Made by a program: the position numbers and the translations under genes. Below, in pieces: positions 28,838 to 39,754 of a stretch of 51,875 nt of DNA. The stretch covers positions 1 to 51,875 of the forward strand of contig NZ_SOZA01000036.1 in the NCBI RefSeq assembly GCF_004519305.1. Reading direction: 5' to 3'. Numbering within the stretch: position 1 is the first letter of the stretch; every line of letters begins with the position of its first letter. This stretch comes from Pseudomonas sp. RIT623. Lineage in GTDB: Bacteria > Pseudomonadota > Gammaproteobacteria > Pseudomonadales > Pseudomonadaceae. The notes beneath the pieces were generated by a model that ran no database searches, had not been told where the DNA came from, and saw nothing but the letters and a program-made list of their open reading frames with translations.

Positions 28838-29338
28838 ATGGCAAATAACGATCAAAAGCGCGACGAAGGCTACATCGAGAAGCTGGTTCAAGTTAACCGC
28901 GTAGCCAAGACCGTCAAGGGCGGCCGTATCTTCACCTTCACCGCGCTGACCGTGGTAGGTGATGGCAAGGGCCGTGTTGGTTTCGGCCGTGGCAAATCGC
29001 GCGAAGTACCTGCCGCGATCCAGAAAGCCATGGAAGCTGCTCGCCGCAACATGATTCAGGTTGACCTGAAGGGCACCACCCTGCAGTACGCCACCAAGGC
29101 TGCCCACGGCGCCTCGAAGGTCTACATGCAGCCTGCCTCGGAAGGTACCGGTATCATCGCCGGTGGCGCCATGCGTGCCGTCCTGGAAGTCGCTGGCGTG
29201 CAGAACGTTCTGGCCAAGTGCTATGGCTCGACCAACCCGGTGAACGTGGTTCACGCCACCTTCAAGGGTCTGAAAGCCATGCAATCCCCTGAGTCCATTG
29301 CTGCCAAGCGCGGCAAGACTGTTGAGGAGATCATCTGA
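28838..29338 (+). CDS. rpsE: 30S ribosomal protein S5
   Basis: S5 shapes the mRNA entry site and affects accuracy. It has 166 residues with KTVKGGRIFTFTALTVVGDG and GRGKSREVPAAIQKA. The spectinomycin-contact loop looks wild type. ATG 28838 is three bases after rplR. Confidence 0.98.
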   Translation: MANNDQKRDEGYIEKLVQVNRVAKTVKGGRIFTFTALTVVGDGKGRVGFGRGKSREVPAAIQKAMEAARRNMIQVDLKGTTLQYATKAAHGASKVYMQPASEGTGIIAGGAMRAVLEVAGVQNVLAKCYGSTNPVNVVHATFKGLKAMQSPESIAAKRGKTVEEII

Positions 29339-29340
29339 TC

Positions 29341-29517
29341 ATGGCAACCGTAAAAGTAACGCTGATCAAGAGCACCGCCGGCCGCCTGCCTAACCACAAA
29401 CTGTGCGTTAAAGGCCTGGGTCTGCGTCGCATCGGTCACACTGTAGAAGTCCAGGATACTCCCGAGAACCGCGGGATGATCAACAAGGCTTACTACATGC
29501 TGAAGGTCGAGGGTTAA
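29341..29517 (+). CDS. rpmD: 50S ribosomal protein L30
   Basis: A 58-residue gene between rpsE and rplO. The product begins MATVKVTLIKSTAGRLPNHK and contains KGLGLRRIGHTVEVQDTPE, the L30 signature. ATG 29341 lies two bases after the rpsE stop. It fits the usual rpsE-rpmD-rplO order. Confidence 0.97.
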   Translation: MATVKVTLIKSTAGRLPNHKLCVKGLGLRRIGHTVEVQDTPENRGMINKAYYMLKVEG

Positions 29518-29520
29518 TCG

Positions 29521-29955
29521 ATGAAACTCAATGATCTGAGTCCAGCGCCGGGTTCCCGTCGCGAGAAGCACCGTCCGGGCCGTGGTATCGGTAGCGGTCT
29601 GGGCAAGACCGGTGGCCGTGGTCACAAAGGTCAGACCTCCCGCTCCGGTGGCTCCATCGCTCCAGGCTTCGAAGGCGGTCAACAGCCGCTGCACCGTCGC
29701 CTGCCGAAGTTCGGCTTCGTTTCCCTGAAAGCCATGGACCGCGCCGAAGTGCGTCTGTCCGAGCTGGCCAAGGTGGAAGGCGATCTGATCACCGTTCAGT
29801 CCCTGAAGGACGCCAACGTGATCGGCCAGCACGTACAGCGTGTGAAAATCATGCTGTCGGGCGAAGTCACTCGCGCAGTCACCCTCAAGGGTATCGCCGT
29901 CACCAAAGGTGCACGTGCGGCTATCGAAGCAGCTGGCGGCAAGTTCGAGGAATAA
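29521..29955 (+). CDS. rplO: 50S ribosomal protein L15
   Basis: L15 is an assembly protein with a long extended tail in the 23S core. It has 144 residues with the glycine/arginine-rich GRGIGSGLGKTGGRGHKGQ. Its stop is immediately followed by the secY ATG. Confidence 0.98.
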   Translation: MKLNDLSPAPGSRREKHRPGRGIGSGLGKTGGRGHKGQTSRSGGSIAPGFEGGQQPLHRRLPKFGFVSLKAMDRAEVRLSELAKVEGDLITVQSLKDANVIGQHVQRVKIMLSGEVTRAVTLKGIAVTKGARAAIEAAGGKFEE

Positions 29956-31287
29956 ATGGCTAAGCAAGGTGCTCTCTCTTCGCTCGGTAAGGGCGGGATG
30001 TCGGAACTCTGGGCTCGTCTGCGCTTTCTGTTCATGGCGATCATCGTCTATCGGATTGGCGCGCACATCCCAGTGCCAGGCATTAACCCGGACCGTCTCG
30101 CGGATCTGTTCCGGCAGAATGAGGGGACCATTCTTAGCTTGTTCAACATGTTTTCCGGTGGCGCGCTGGAGCGCATGAGCATCTTTGCACTGGGGATCAT
30201 GCCGTACATCTCGGCATCGATCATCATGCAGCTCATGACCGCTGTCAGCCCGCAGCTGGAGCAGTTGAAGAAGGAAGGTGAAGCTGGCCGTCGCAAGATC
30301 AGCCAGTACACCCGCTACGGCACCGTTATCCTGGCGCTGGTTCAAGCCATTGGCATGTCCATTGGCCTGGCCAACCAGGGCGTGGCGTTTTCTGCAGGCC
30401 TGGGCTTCCATGTCGTCGCTGTCTCCACTTTCGTGGCGGGTGCGATGTTCATGATGTGGCTCGGCGAGCAGATCACCGAGCGCGGTGTGGGCAACGGTAT
30501 CTCGATGTTGATCTTCGCAGGTATCGTTGCCGGTCTTCCGAGAGCAATCGGGCAGTCTTTCGAGTCTGCGCGCACAGGCGATATCAACATCTTCGCCCTG
30601 GTCGCTATCGGTTTGCTGGCAGTAGCGATTATCGGCTTCGTGGTGTTCATTGAGCGTGGTCAGCGTCGTATCGCCGTTCACTACGCCAAGCGTCAGCAGG
30701 GCCGCAAGGTCTTCGCTGCGCAGACCAGCCACCTGCCGCTGAAAGTGAACATGGCGGGGGTCATCCCGGCCATTTTCGCGAGCAGCATCTTGCTGTTCCC
30801 GGCTTCGCTGGGTGCCTGGTTCGGTCAGTCCGAAGGTATGGGCTGGCTGCAGGACATCTCGCAGTCGATCGCTCCTGGTCAGCCGTTGAACATTCTGCTG
30901 TTTAGTGCAGGGATCATTTTCTTCTGCTTCTTCTACACAGCGCTGATGTTCAACCCGAAAGACGTAGCGGAAAACCTGAAGAAGTCCGGTGCCTTTATTC
31001 CGGGTATCCGTCCTGGTGAACAGTCGGCACGCTACATTGATGGCGTTCTGACCCGTTTGACCATGTTCGGTGCTCTTTACATGATGGCCGTCTGCCTTCT
31101 GCCCCAGTTCCTGGTGGTGGCAGCAAACGTGCCGTTCTACCTTGGCGGGACCTCGTTGCTGATTGTGGTAGTGGTTGTGATGGACTTCATGTCCCAAGTA
31201 CAATCGCACCTCGTTTCGCACCAGTACGAATCCCTGATGAAGAAAGCCAACCTGAAAGGCTACGGCGGCAGCGGTCTGCTGCGCTGA
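29956..31287 (+). CDS. secY: Preprotein translocase subunit SecY
   Basis: SecY forms the protein-conducting channel of the inner membrane. The 443-residue product has ten hydrophobic helices and the conserved cytosolic loop GQRRIAVHYAKRQQGRKV near residue 240. ATG 29956 directly abuts the rplO stop, so it depends on upstream translation. It works with SecE encoded at 4164-4532. Confidence 0.98.
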   Translation: MAKQGALSSLGKGGMSELWARLRFLFMAIIVYRIGAHIPVPGINPDRLADLFRQNEGTILSLFNMFSGGALERMSIFALGIMPYISASIIMQLMTAVSPQLEQLKKEGEAGRRKISQYTRYGTVILALVQAIGMSIGLANQGVAFSAGLGFHVVAVSTFVAGAMFMMWLGEQITERGVGNGISMLIFAGIVAGLPRAIGQSFESARTGDINIFALVAIGLLAVAIIGFVVFIERGQRRIAVHYAKRQQGRKVFAAQTSHLPLKVNMAGVIPAIFASSILLFPASLGAWFGQSEGMGWLQDISQSIAPGQPLNILLFSAGIIFFCFFYTALMFNPKDVAENLKKSGAFIPGIRPGEQSARYIDGVLTRLTMFGALYMMAVCLLPQFLVVAANVPFYLGGTSLLIVVVVVMDFMSQVQSHLVSHQYESLMKKANLKGYGGSGLLR

Positions 31288-31317
31288 TCTAGCCCCTTAA
31301 GGTTCGAGGAGTCGGTA

Positions 31318-31434
31318 ATGAAAGTTCGTGCATCGGTGAAAAAGCTGTGCCGCAACTGCAAGATCATTCGTCGCGAAGGTATCGTGCGCGTGATCTGCAG
31401 CGCGGAACCGCGTCACAAGCAGCGCCAAGGCTGA
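31318..31434 (+). CDS. rpmJ: 50S ribosomal protein L36
   Basis: The product has 38 residues, beginning MKVRASVKKLCRNCKIIRRE. Zinc ligands Cys11, Cys14, Cys27 and His33 are all present, so this is the zinc-binding (C-plus) type. ATG 31318 follows CGAGGAG. Last gene of the spc operon. Confidence 0.97.
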   Translation: MKVRASVKKLCRNCKIIRREGIVRVICSAEPRHKQRQG

Positions 31435-31451
31435 GTGTGATCCGCGCTTCA

Positions 31452-31479
31452 AACCCAGCAGCTAGTGTGCTGCTGGGTT
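31452..31479 (+). terminator. Hairpin after rpmJ
   Basis: AACCCAGCAGC (31452-31462) pairs perfectly with GCTGCTGGGTT (31469-31479) over 11 bp with a 6-nt loop. The sequence after it is only partly T-rich (GATTATTC), so termination may be incomplete. The -35 of the alpha-operon promoter overlaps its last bases. Confidence 0.65.
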
Positions 31480-31506
31480 GATTATTCGTTTCTACAGCGA
31501 TATTAT
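31478..31506 (+). promoter_or_regulatory. Promoter of the alpha operon (rpsM)
   Basis: TTGATT (31478-31483), a 17-bp spacer, then TATTAT (31501-31506). Its leader of about 50 bases before rpsM is where S4 acts in E. coli. A GCGCCC...GGGCGT pairing is visible there, but an S4 pseudoknot cannot be confirmed by eye. Confidence 0.6.
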
Positions 31507-31565
31507 CTCGCGCCCTATTTCTTGGCTTCCGGGGCGTAGGTAGCTGTCAATTGGAGTCCCACTGA

Positions 31566-31922
31566 ATGGCCCGTATTGCAGGCGTCAACATTCCAGATAA
31601 CAAGCATACTGTTATCTCGCTGACCTACATCTATGGTGTCGGTCGCACTACTGCGCAGAAAATCTGTGCAGACGCTGGTGTCAACCCAGCCGCAAAGATC
31701 AAGGATCTGAGCGACGAGCAAATCGAAACCCTGCGTGGCGAAGTCGCGAAGTTCACCACCGAAGGTGACCTGCGTCGTGACATCAACATGAAGATCAAGC
31801 GCTTGATGGACCTGGGTTGCTACCGCGGCCTGCGCCATCGTAAGGGTCTGCCGGTTCGCGGTCAGCGCACCAAGACCAACGCACGCACCCGTAAGGGCCC
31901 GCGTAAGCCGATCCGCAAGTAA
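31566..31922 (+). CDS. rpsM: 30S ribosomal protein S13
   Basis: S13 bridges the 30S head to the 50S subunit and contacts P-site tRNA. It has 118 residues with [21 protein letters not shown] and the basic tail [16 protein letters not shown]. First gene of the alpha operon. Confidence 0.98.
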
Positions 31923-31940
31923 TCGCCCAGGAATATAGAC

Positions 31941-32330
31941 ATGGCAAAACCTGCTGCTCGTCCTCGTAAAAAAGTCAAAAAGACAGTGGTTGATGGCATC
32001 GCCCACATCCATGCGTCTTTCAACAACACCATCGTGACCATCACCGATCGTCAGGGCAACGCACTGTCCTGGGCTACTTCCGGTGGTTCGGGTTTCCGTG
32101 GTTCGCGCAAATCCACCCCGTTCGCAGCTCAGATCGCTGCTGAGCGTGCTGGTCAAGCTGCGCTGGAATATGGTCTGAAGAACCTCGACGTTAACGTCAA
32201 GGGTCCAGGTCCAGGTCGTGAATCCGCCGTTCGTGCACTGAACAGCTGCGGCTACAAGATCGCCAGCATCACCGACGTGACGCCAATCCCGCATAACGGG
32301 TGCCGTCCGCCGAAGAAGCGTCGCGTGTAA
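31941..32330 (+). CDS. rpsK: 30S ribosomal protein S11
   Basis: S11 lies on the 30S platform near the mRNA exit. It has 129 residues with [19 protein letters not shown] and the C-terminal [16 protein letters not shown]. Confidence 0.98.
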
Positions 32331-32345
32331 TCAGGAGACAGATAA

Positions 32346-32966
32346 ATGGCACGTTACATTGGTCCAAAATGCAAACTGTCTCGCCGTGAAGGCACTGACC
32401 TGTTCCTGAAGAGCGGCGTTCGCGCTCTGGAATCGAAGTGCAACATCGAAGCAGCCCCAGGTATCCACGGCCAGCGCCGTGGCCGTCAGTCCGACTACGG
32501 TACCCAGCTGCGCGAGAAACAAAAAGTCCGTCGTATCTACGGCGTGCTGGAGCGTCAATTCCGCGGTTACTACCAAGCGGCTGCCTCGAAGAAAGGCGCC
32601 ACTGGTGAGAACCTGCTGCAGATGCTCGAGTGCCGTCTGGACAACGTCGTTTACCGTATGGGCTTCGGTTCCACCCGTTCCGAGTCCCGTCAGCTGGTTT
32701 CGCACAAAGCGATCAGCGTGAACGGCAAGACCGTAAACATTCCATCCTACCAAGTTCGTCCGGGTGACGTGGTCGCAGTTCGCGAGAAGTCGCTGAACCA
32801 GCTGCGCATTGTTCAAGCCCTTGAACTGTGCGCCCAGCGTGGCCGCGTTGAGTGGGTTGACGTGGATGCTGCCAAAAAGTCGGGCGTTTTCAAGAACGTT
32901 CCTGCTCGCAGCGACCTGTCCGCCGACATCAACGAAAACCTGATTGTCGAGCTCTACTCCAAGTAA
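32346..32966 (+). CDS. rpsD: 30S ribosomal protein S4
   Basis: S4 starts 30S assembly and in E. coli represses the alpha operon. It has 206 residues with MARYIGPKCKLSRREGTDL, CNIEAAPGIHGQRRGR and an S4 RNA-binding domain (RLDNVVYRMGFGSTRSESRQLVSHKAI). Confidence 0.98.
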   Translation: MARYIGPKCKLSRREGTDLFLKSGVRALESKCNIEAAPGIHGQRRGRQSDYGTQLREKQKVRRIYGVLERQFRGYYQAAASKKGATGENLLQMLECRLDNVVYRMGFGSTRSESRQLVSHKAISVNGKTVNIPSYQVRPGDVVAVREKSLNQLRIVQALELCAQRGRVEWVDVDAAKKSGVFKNVPARSDLSADINENLIVELYSK

Positions 32967-32988
32967 GGGCTAGAAAATAGGTGCATCC

Positions 32989-33990
32989 ATGCAGATTTCG
33001 GTAAATGAGTTTCTGACACCCCGTCACATCGACGTGCAGGTTGTCAGTCCAACCCGCGCCAAGATCACGCTCGAGCCTCTCGAGCGTGGCTTCGGCCATA
33101 CCCTGGGCAACGCGCTGCGCCGCATCCTGTTGTCCTCCATGCCTGGCTGTGCAGTAGTCGAGGCCGAGATCGATGGCGTACTCCATGAGTACTCCGCGAT
33201 CGAAGGTGTACAGGAAGACGTCATTGAAATCCTGTTGAACCTGAAAGGCCTGGCTATCAAACTGCACGGTCGTGACGAAGTTACGCTGACCTTGTCGAAA
33301 AAGGGTTCGGGGGTGGTTACCGCTGCCGATATTCAGCTGGATCACGATGTCGAGATCGTCAACCCCGATCACGTAATCGCGAACCTGGCGTCCAACGGCG
33401 CCCTGAACATGAAGCTCACCGTAGCTCGTGGTCGCGGTTACGAGCCGGCCGACTCCCGTCAGACCGACGAAGACGAAAGCCGCAGCATTGGCCGTCTCCA
33501 GCTGGACGCTTCGTTCAGCCCGGTGCGTCGTATCGCCTACGTGGTCGAGAACGCCCGTGTTGAACAGCGTACCAACCTGGACAAGCTGGTCATCGATCTG
33601 GAAACCAACGGCACCCTGGACCCTGAAGAGGCTATCCGCCGCGCCGCGACCATCCTGCAACAGCAGCTGGCCGCGTTCGTCGACCTCAAAGGTGACAGCG
33701 AGCCGGTGGTGGTCGAGCAGGAAGACGAGATCGATCCGATCCTGCTGCGTCCGGTTGACGACCTGGAACTGACTGTACGTTCGGCCAACTGCCTCAAGGC
33801 GGAGAACATCTACTACATCGGCGACCTGATTCAGCGTACCGAAGTAGAGCTGTTGAAGACTCCTAACCTGGGCAAGAAGTCCCTGACTGAAATCAAGGAC
33901 GTCCTGGCCTCCCGTGGTCTGTCTCTCGGCATGCGCCTCGACAACTGGCCGCCTGCAAGTCTTAAGAAAGACGACAAGGCGACTGCCTGA
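32989..33990 (+). CDS. rpoA: DNA-directed RNA polymerase subunit alpha
   Basis: Alpha dimerises to nucleate the core enzyme, and its C-terminal domain binds UP elements and activators. It has 333 residues: the N-terminal domain ([26 protein letters not shown]), a flexible linker near residue 235, and the C-terminal domain ([22 protein letters not shown]). ATG 32989. Confidence 0.99.
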
Positions 33991-34032
33991 TCGTCGTAAT
34001 CACCGAACGTAGTGTTTGGTAAGGAATGAATC

Positions 34033-34419
34033 ATGCGTCATCGTAAAAGTGGACGTCACCTGAGCCGTACCAGCTCTCACCGCAAGGCTATGTTCCAGAA
34101 CATGGCAGTGTCGCTGATCGAGCACGAGCTGATCAAAACCACCCTGCCGAAAGCCAAGGAACTGCGCCGCGTTGCCGAGCCGCTGATCACCCTGGCCAAG
34201 GAAGACAGCGTCGCCAACCGTCGTCTGGCCTTCGACCGTACCCGTTCGAAGTCCGCCGTTGGCAAACTGTTCAACGACCTGGGCAAGCGTTACGCCACCC
34301 GTCAGGGCGGCTACCTGCGCATCCTGAAGTGCGGTTTCCGCGCTGGCGACAACGCGCCTATGGCGTACGTCGAGCTGGTTGATCGTCCGGTCGGTGGTGT
34401 TGTAGAAGCTGCCGAGTAA
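34033..34419 (+). CDS. rplQ: 50S ribosomal protein L17
   Basis: L17 lies on the back of the 50S subunit. It has 128 residues (MRHRKSGRHLSRTSSHRKAMFQNM). Last gene of the alpha operon, followed by a strong terminator. Confidence 0.98.
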   Translation: MRHRKSGRHLSRTSSHRKAMFQNMAVSLIEHELIKTTLPKAKELRRVAEPLITLAKEDSVANRRLAFDRTRSKSAVGKLFNDLGKRYATRQGGYLRILKCGFRAGDNAPMAYVELVDRPVGGVVEAAE

Positions 34420-34440
34420 GACGTTCTGTCTGCTACAAGA

Positions 34441-34464
34441 AACCGGGCCTAGGCCCGGTTTTTT
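34441..34464 (+). terminator. Terminator of the alpha operon
   Basis: AACCGGGC...GCCCGGTT followed by a T run (through 34464), a typical intrinsic terminator. It closes the ribosomal protein region. Confidence 0.92.
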
Positions 34465-34590
34465 GTCGCCTGATGAATTGTTATTTTCTATTGATGTAAG
34501 TCACTTAATGAATTTGTTCTTGTAATACTGCTGGTCAATACTCTCTCCAAGCCGATTAGCCGGCAGTTCGAGACCCGATAAGGAGAGCCC

Positions 34591-36030
34591 ATGAGCAAGA
34601 TTCTCACCACCGCCAGCGGTGCCCCCGTTGCTGACAACCAGAATTCCCGTTCCGCCGGCCCGCGCGGCCCGCTGCTGCTCGACGACTTCCACCTGATCGA
34701 GAAGCTGGCCCACTTCAACCGCGAGAACATCCCTGAGCGTCGCGTCCACGCCAAGGGCTCGGGCGCCTACGGTACCTTCACCGTCACCCGTGATATCAGC
34801 GGCTACACCAGCGCCAAGTTGTTCGATGCCATTGGCAAGCGCACCGAAACCTTCCTGCGTTTCTCCACGGTCGGTGGTGAGCGCGGCTCCGCCGATACCG
34901 AGCGTGACCCACGTGGCTTCGCGGTGAAGTTCTACACCGAGGAAGGCAACTGGGACATCGTCGGCAACAACACCCCGGTGTTCTTCATCCGCGACCCGCT
35001 GAAGTTCCCTGACTTCATTCACACCCAAAAGCGCCACCCGCAGAGCAACCTGAAGAACGCCCAGATGATGTGGGACTTCTGGTCGCACTCGCCGGAAGCG
35101 CTGCACCAGGTCACCATCCTGTTCTCCGACCGCGGTATTCCGGATGGCTACCGTCACATGCACGGCTTCGGCAGCCACACTTACAGCCTGATCAACGCCA
35201 AGGGGGAGCGCACTTGGGTCAAGTGGCACTTCAAGACCCAGCAGGGCATCAAGAACCTGGCGCCGGCCGATGCCGCACGCCTGGCCGGCACCGACCCGGA
35301 CTACGCCCAGCGCGACCTGTTCGAGGCCATCGAGCGTGGCGACTTCCCACGTTGGACGGTGTGCATTCAGGTGATGAGCGAAGACGAGGCGGCCGCGCGG
35401 GCAGAGAACCCCTTCGACGTGACCAAGACCTGGTCGCAGAAGGAATACCCGCTGATCGAAGTGGGTGTGCTGGAGCTCAACCGCAACCCGCTCAACTACT
35501 TTGCCGAGGTCGAGCAGGCCACCTTCGGCCCGAGCAACATGGTCCCGGGTGTTGGCCTGTCGCCGGATCGCATGCTGCAAGGCCGGGTGTTCGCCTACGC
35601 CGATGCGCACCGCTACCGGGTGGGCACCAACCACCAGCAGTTGCCGGTCAATGCTTCGCGCAGCCCGGTCAACAGCTACCAGCGTGACGGTTCGATGGCT
35701 ATGGGCGGCTACGGCAGCGCGCCGAACTACGAGCCCAACAGCTATGCCGACGCGCCGAAGCAATCGCCCCGCCATGGCGAGCCAGCGCTGGCACTCAGTG
35801 GGGCGGCGGATCGCTACGATCACCGTGAGGACACGGATTACTACAGCCACGCCGGCGCGCTGTTCCGCCTGATGAGCGCCGAGCAGAAGGCGCTGCTGAT
35901 CAGCAACATTGCCGGCACCCTGGTCGGGGTCAGCGAGGATGTGGTGCGGCGCCAGCTGCAGCACTTCTTCAAGGCTGATCCGGCCTACGGGGAAGGCATC
36001 GCCAAGGCCCTGGGCGTGAATCTCGCCTAA
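34591..36030 (+). CDS. katA: Monofunctional haem catalase KatA
   Basis: It converts hydrogen peroxide to water and oxygen. The 479-residue length fits a small-subunit (clade 3) catalase like the main P. aeruginosa KatA. Visible features are the catalytic His53 (RRVHAKGSGAYG), the Asn in GNNTPVFF near 126, and the proximal haem ligand Tyr336 in RVFAYADAHR. No signal peptide is seen, so it is probably cytosolic. The upstream 125 bases are AT-rich, but no OxyR site was recognised. A bacterioferritin gene follows, the same pairing as in P. aeruginosa. Confidence 0.97.
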   Translation: MSKILTTASGAPVADNQNSRSAGPRGPLLLDDFHLIEKLAHFNRENIPERRVHAKGSGAYGTFTVTRDISGYTSAKLFDAIGKRTETFLRFSTVGGERGSADTERDPRGFAVKFYTEEGNWDIVGNNTPVFFIRDPLKFPDFIHTQKRHPQSNLKNAQMMWDFWSHSPEALHQVTILFSDRGIPDGYRHMHGFGSHTYSLINAKGERTWVKWHFKTQQGIKNLAPADAARLAGTDPDYAQRDLFEAIERGDFPRWTVCIQVMSEDEAAARAENPFDVTKTWSQKEYPLIEVGVLELNRNPLNYFAEVEQATFGPSNMVPGVGLSPDRMLQGRVFAYADAHRYRVGTNHQQLPVNASRSPVNSYQRDGSMAMGGYGSAPNYEPNSYADAPKQSPRHGEPALALSGAADRYDHREDTDYYSHAGALFRLMSAEQKALLISNIAGTLVGVSEDVVRRQLQHFFKADPAYGEGIAKALGVNLA

Positions 36031-36047
36031 GTCGAAGTGATAAGAAG

Positions 36048-36072
36048 AACCGCCCTCATTTGGGCGGTTTTT
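36048..36072 (+). terminator. Terminator after katA
   Basis: AACCGCCC / GGGCGGTT with a short loop, followed by TTT. It separates katA from bfr, so the ferritin gene probably has its own promoter, which I could not locate with confidence. Confidence 0.9.
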
Positions 36073-36193
36073 CAATGAAAATCACTACTGTTTAACCGAT
36101 TTTTTGCATCTGATTGCGCATTTTTCAGTGACCGCGGGCAAAAGCTGGTTCACACTAGTGGTCATTGACGCATTCACAGGGAGAAGCAGGGCG

Positions 36194-36658
36194 ATGCAAG
36201 GTCACCCGGACGTAATCAACTACCTCGTCACGTTGCTGAAGGGCGAACTGGCAGCACGCGACCAGTATTTCATCCACTCGCGCATGTACGAAGACTGGGG
36301 CTTGGGCAAGCTCTACGAGCGTATCAACCACGAGATGGAAGAAGAGACGCAGCACGCCGATGCTCTGATGCGCCGTATCCTCATGCTCGAAGGCACCCCC
36401 GACATGCGTGCCGACGACCTCGAAGTCGGCACCACGGTCCCTGAAATGATCGAGGCCGACCTAAAGCTCGAGTACAAGGTGCGCGCCGCGCTGTGCAAAG
36501 GCATCGAGCTGTGCGAGCTGCACAAGGACTACATCAGCCGCGACATCCTGCGCGCGCAGCTGGCTGACACCGAGGAAGATCACACCTACTGGCTGGAGAA
36601 GCAGCAGGGGTTGATCAAGGCCATCGGCCTGGAGAATTACCTGCAGTCGCAGATGTAA
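36194..36658 (+). CDS. bfr: Bacterioferritin-family ferritin lacking the haem-ligand methionine
   Basis: An iron-storage protein that oxidises Fe(II) and stores it as a mineral in a 24-mer cage. It has 154 residues from ATG 36194 (MQGHPDVINYLVTLLKGEL); longer upstream starts are not family-like. Ferroxidase-type residues are visible: Glu18, Glu51, His54, Glu93, Glu127 and His130. The residue aligned with Met52, the haem axial ligand of E. coli Bfr, is Thr52, so this subunit probably does not bind haem in the usual way. The P. aeruginosa protein next to katA (first called BfrA, later FtnA) is the likely counterpart. Confidence 0.93.
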   Translation: MQGHPDVINYLVTLLKGELAARDQYFIHSRMYEDWGLGKLYERINHEMEEETQHADALMRRILMLEGTPDMRADDLEVGTTVPEMIEADLKLEYKVRAALCKGIELCELHKDYISRDILRAQLADTEEDHTYWLEKQQGLIKAIGLENYLQSQM

Positions 36659-36663
36659 AAGCC

Positions 36664-36785
36664 TGGGGGCTGCTTTGCAGCCCATTCGCGGCACAAGGCC
36701 GCTCCTACAGGACAGCGCCGATCTGACGGTTTGCGCGGTCCTGTAGGAGCGGCCTTGTGTCGCGAATGGGCGCAAAGCGCCCCCA
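36664..36785. repeat. REP doublet between bfr and uvrA
   Basis: A pair of inverted copies of a Pseudomonas REP sequence (core CCTGTAGGAGCGGCCTTGTG and its inverse) covers the space between two convergent genes. GGGGGC / GCCCCC at the ends closes a large palindrome. It may also terminate transcription of both genes. Confidence 0.75.
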
Positions 36786-36790
36786 GTGTC

Positions 36791-39625
<2,835 letters not shown>

Positions 39626-39656
39626 TACGGCCTCGCTCGGCGGGCATAAACAAAGG

Positions 39657-39686
39657 AGTATACGGCGCGCTGCCATTACGCGGCAA
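39657..39686 (-). promoter_or_regulatory. Possible uvrA promoter
   Basis: On the minus strand, TTGCCG (39686-39681), an 18-bp spacer, then TATACT (39662-39657), leaving about 25 bases before the GTG start. No LexA-type CTG-N10-CAG box was recognised nearby. Confidence 0.4.
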
Positions 39687-39754
39687 AGCGTCGCGTATAT
39701 GCCGTCAAGGCGTCGGACTGATAGAATCGCCGCCGGTTCACACGAGGTTAATCC

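Noticed and set aside
34501..36075. 524-codon minus-strand open frame opposite katA
   Set aside because: Shadow of the katA codon bias, spanning the katA terminator and promoter region.
39626..39754. LexA (SOS) box between uvrA and the MFS gene
   Set aside because: No CTG-N10-CAG with an AT-rich centre was recognised.
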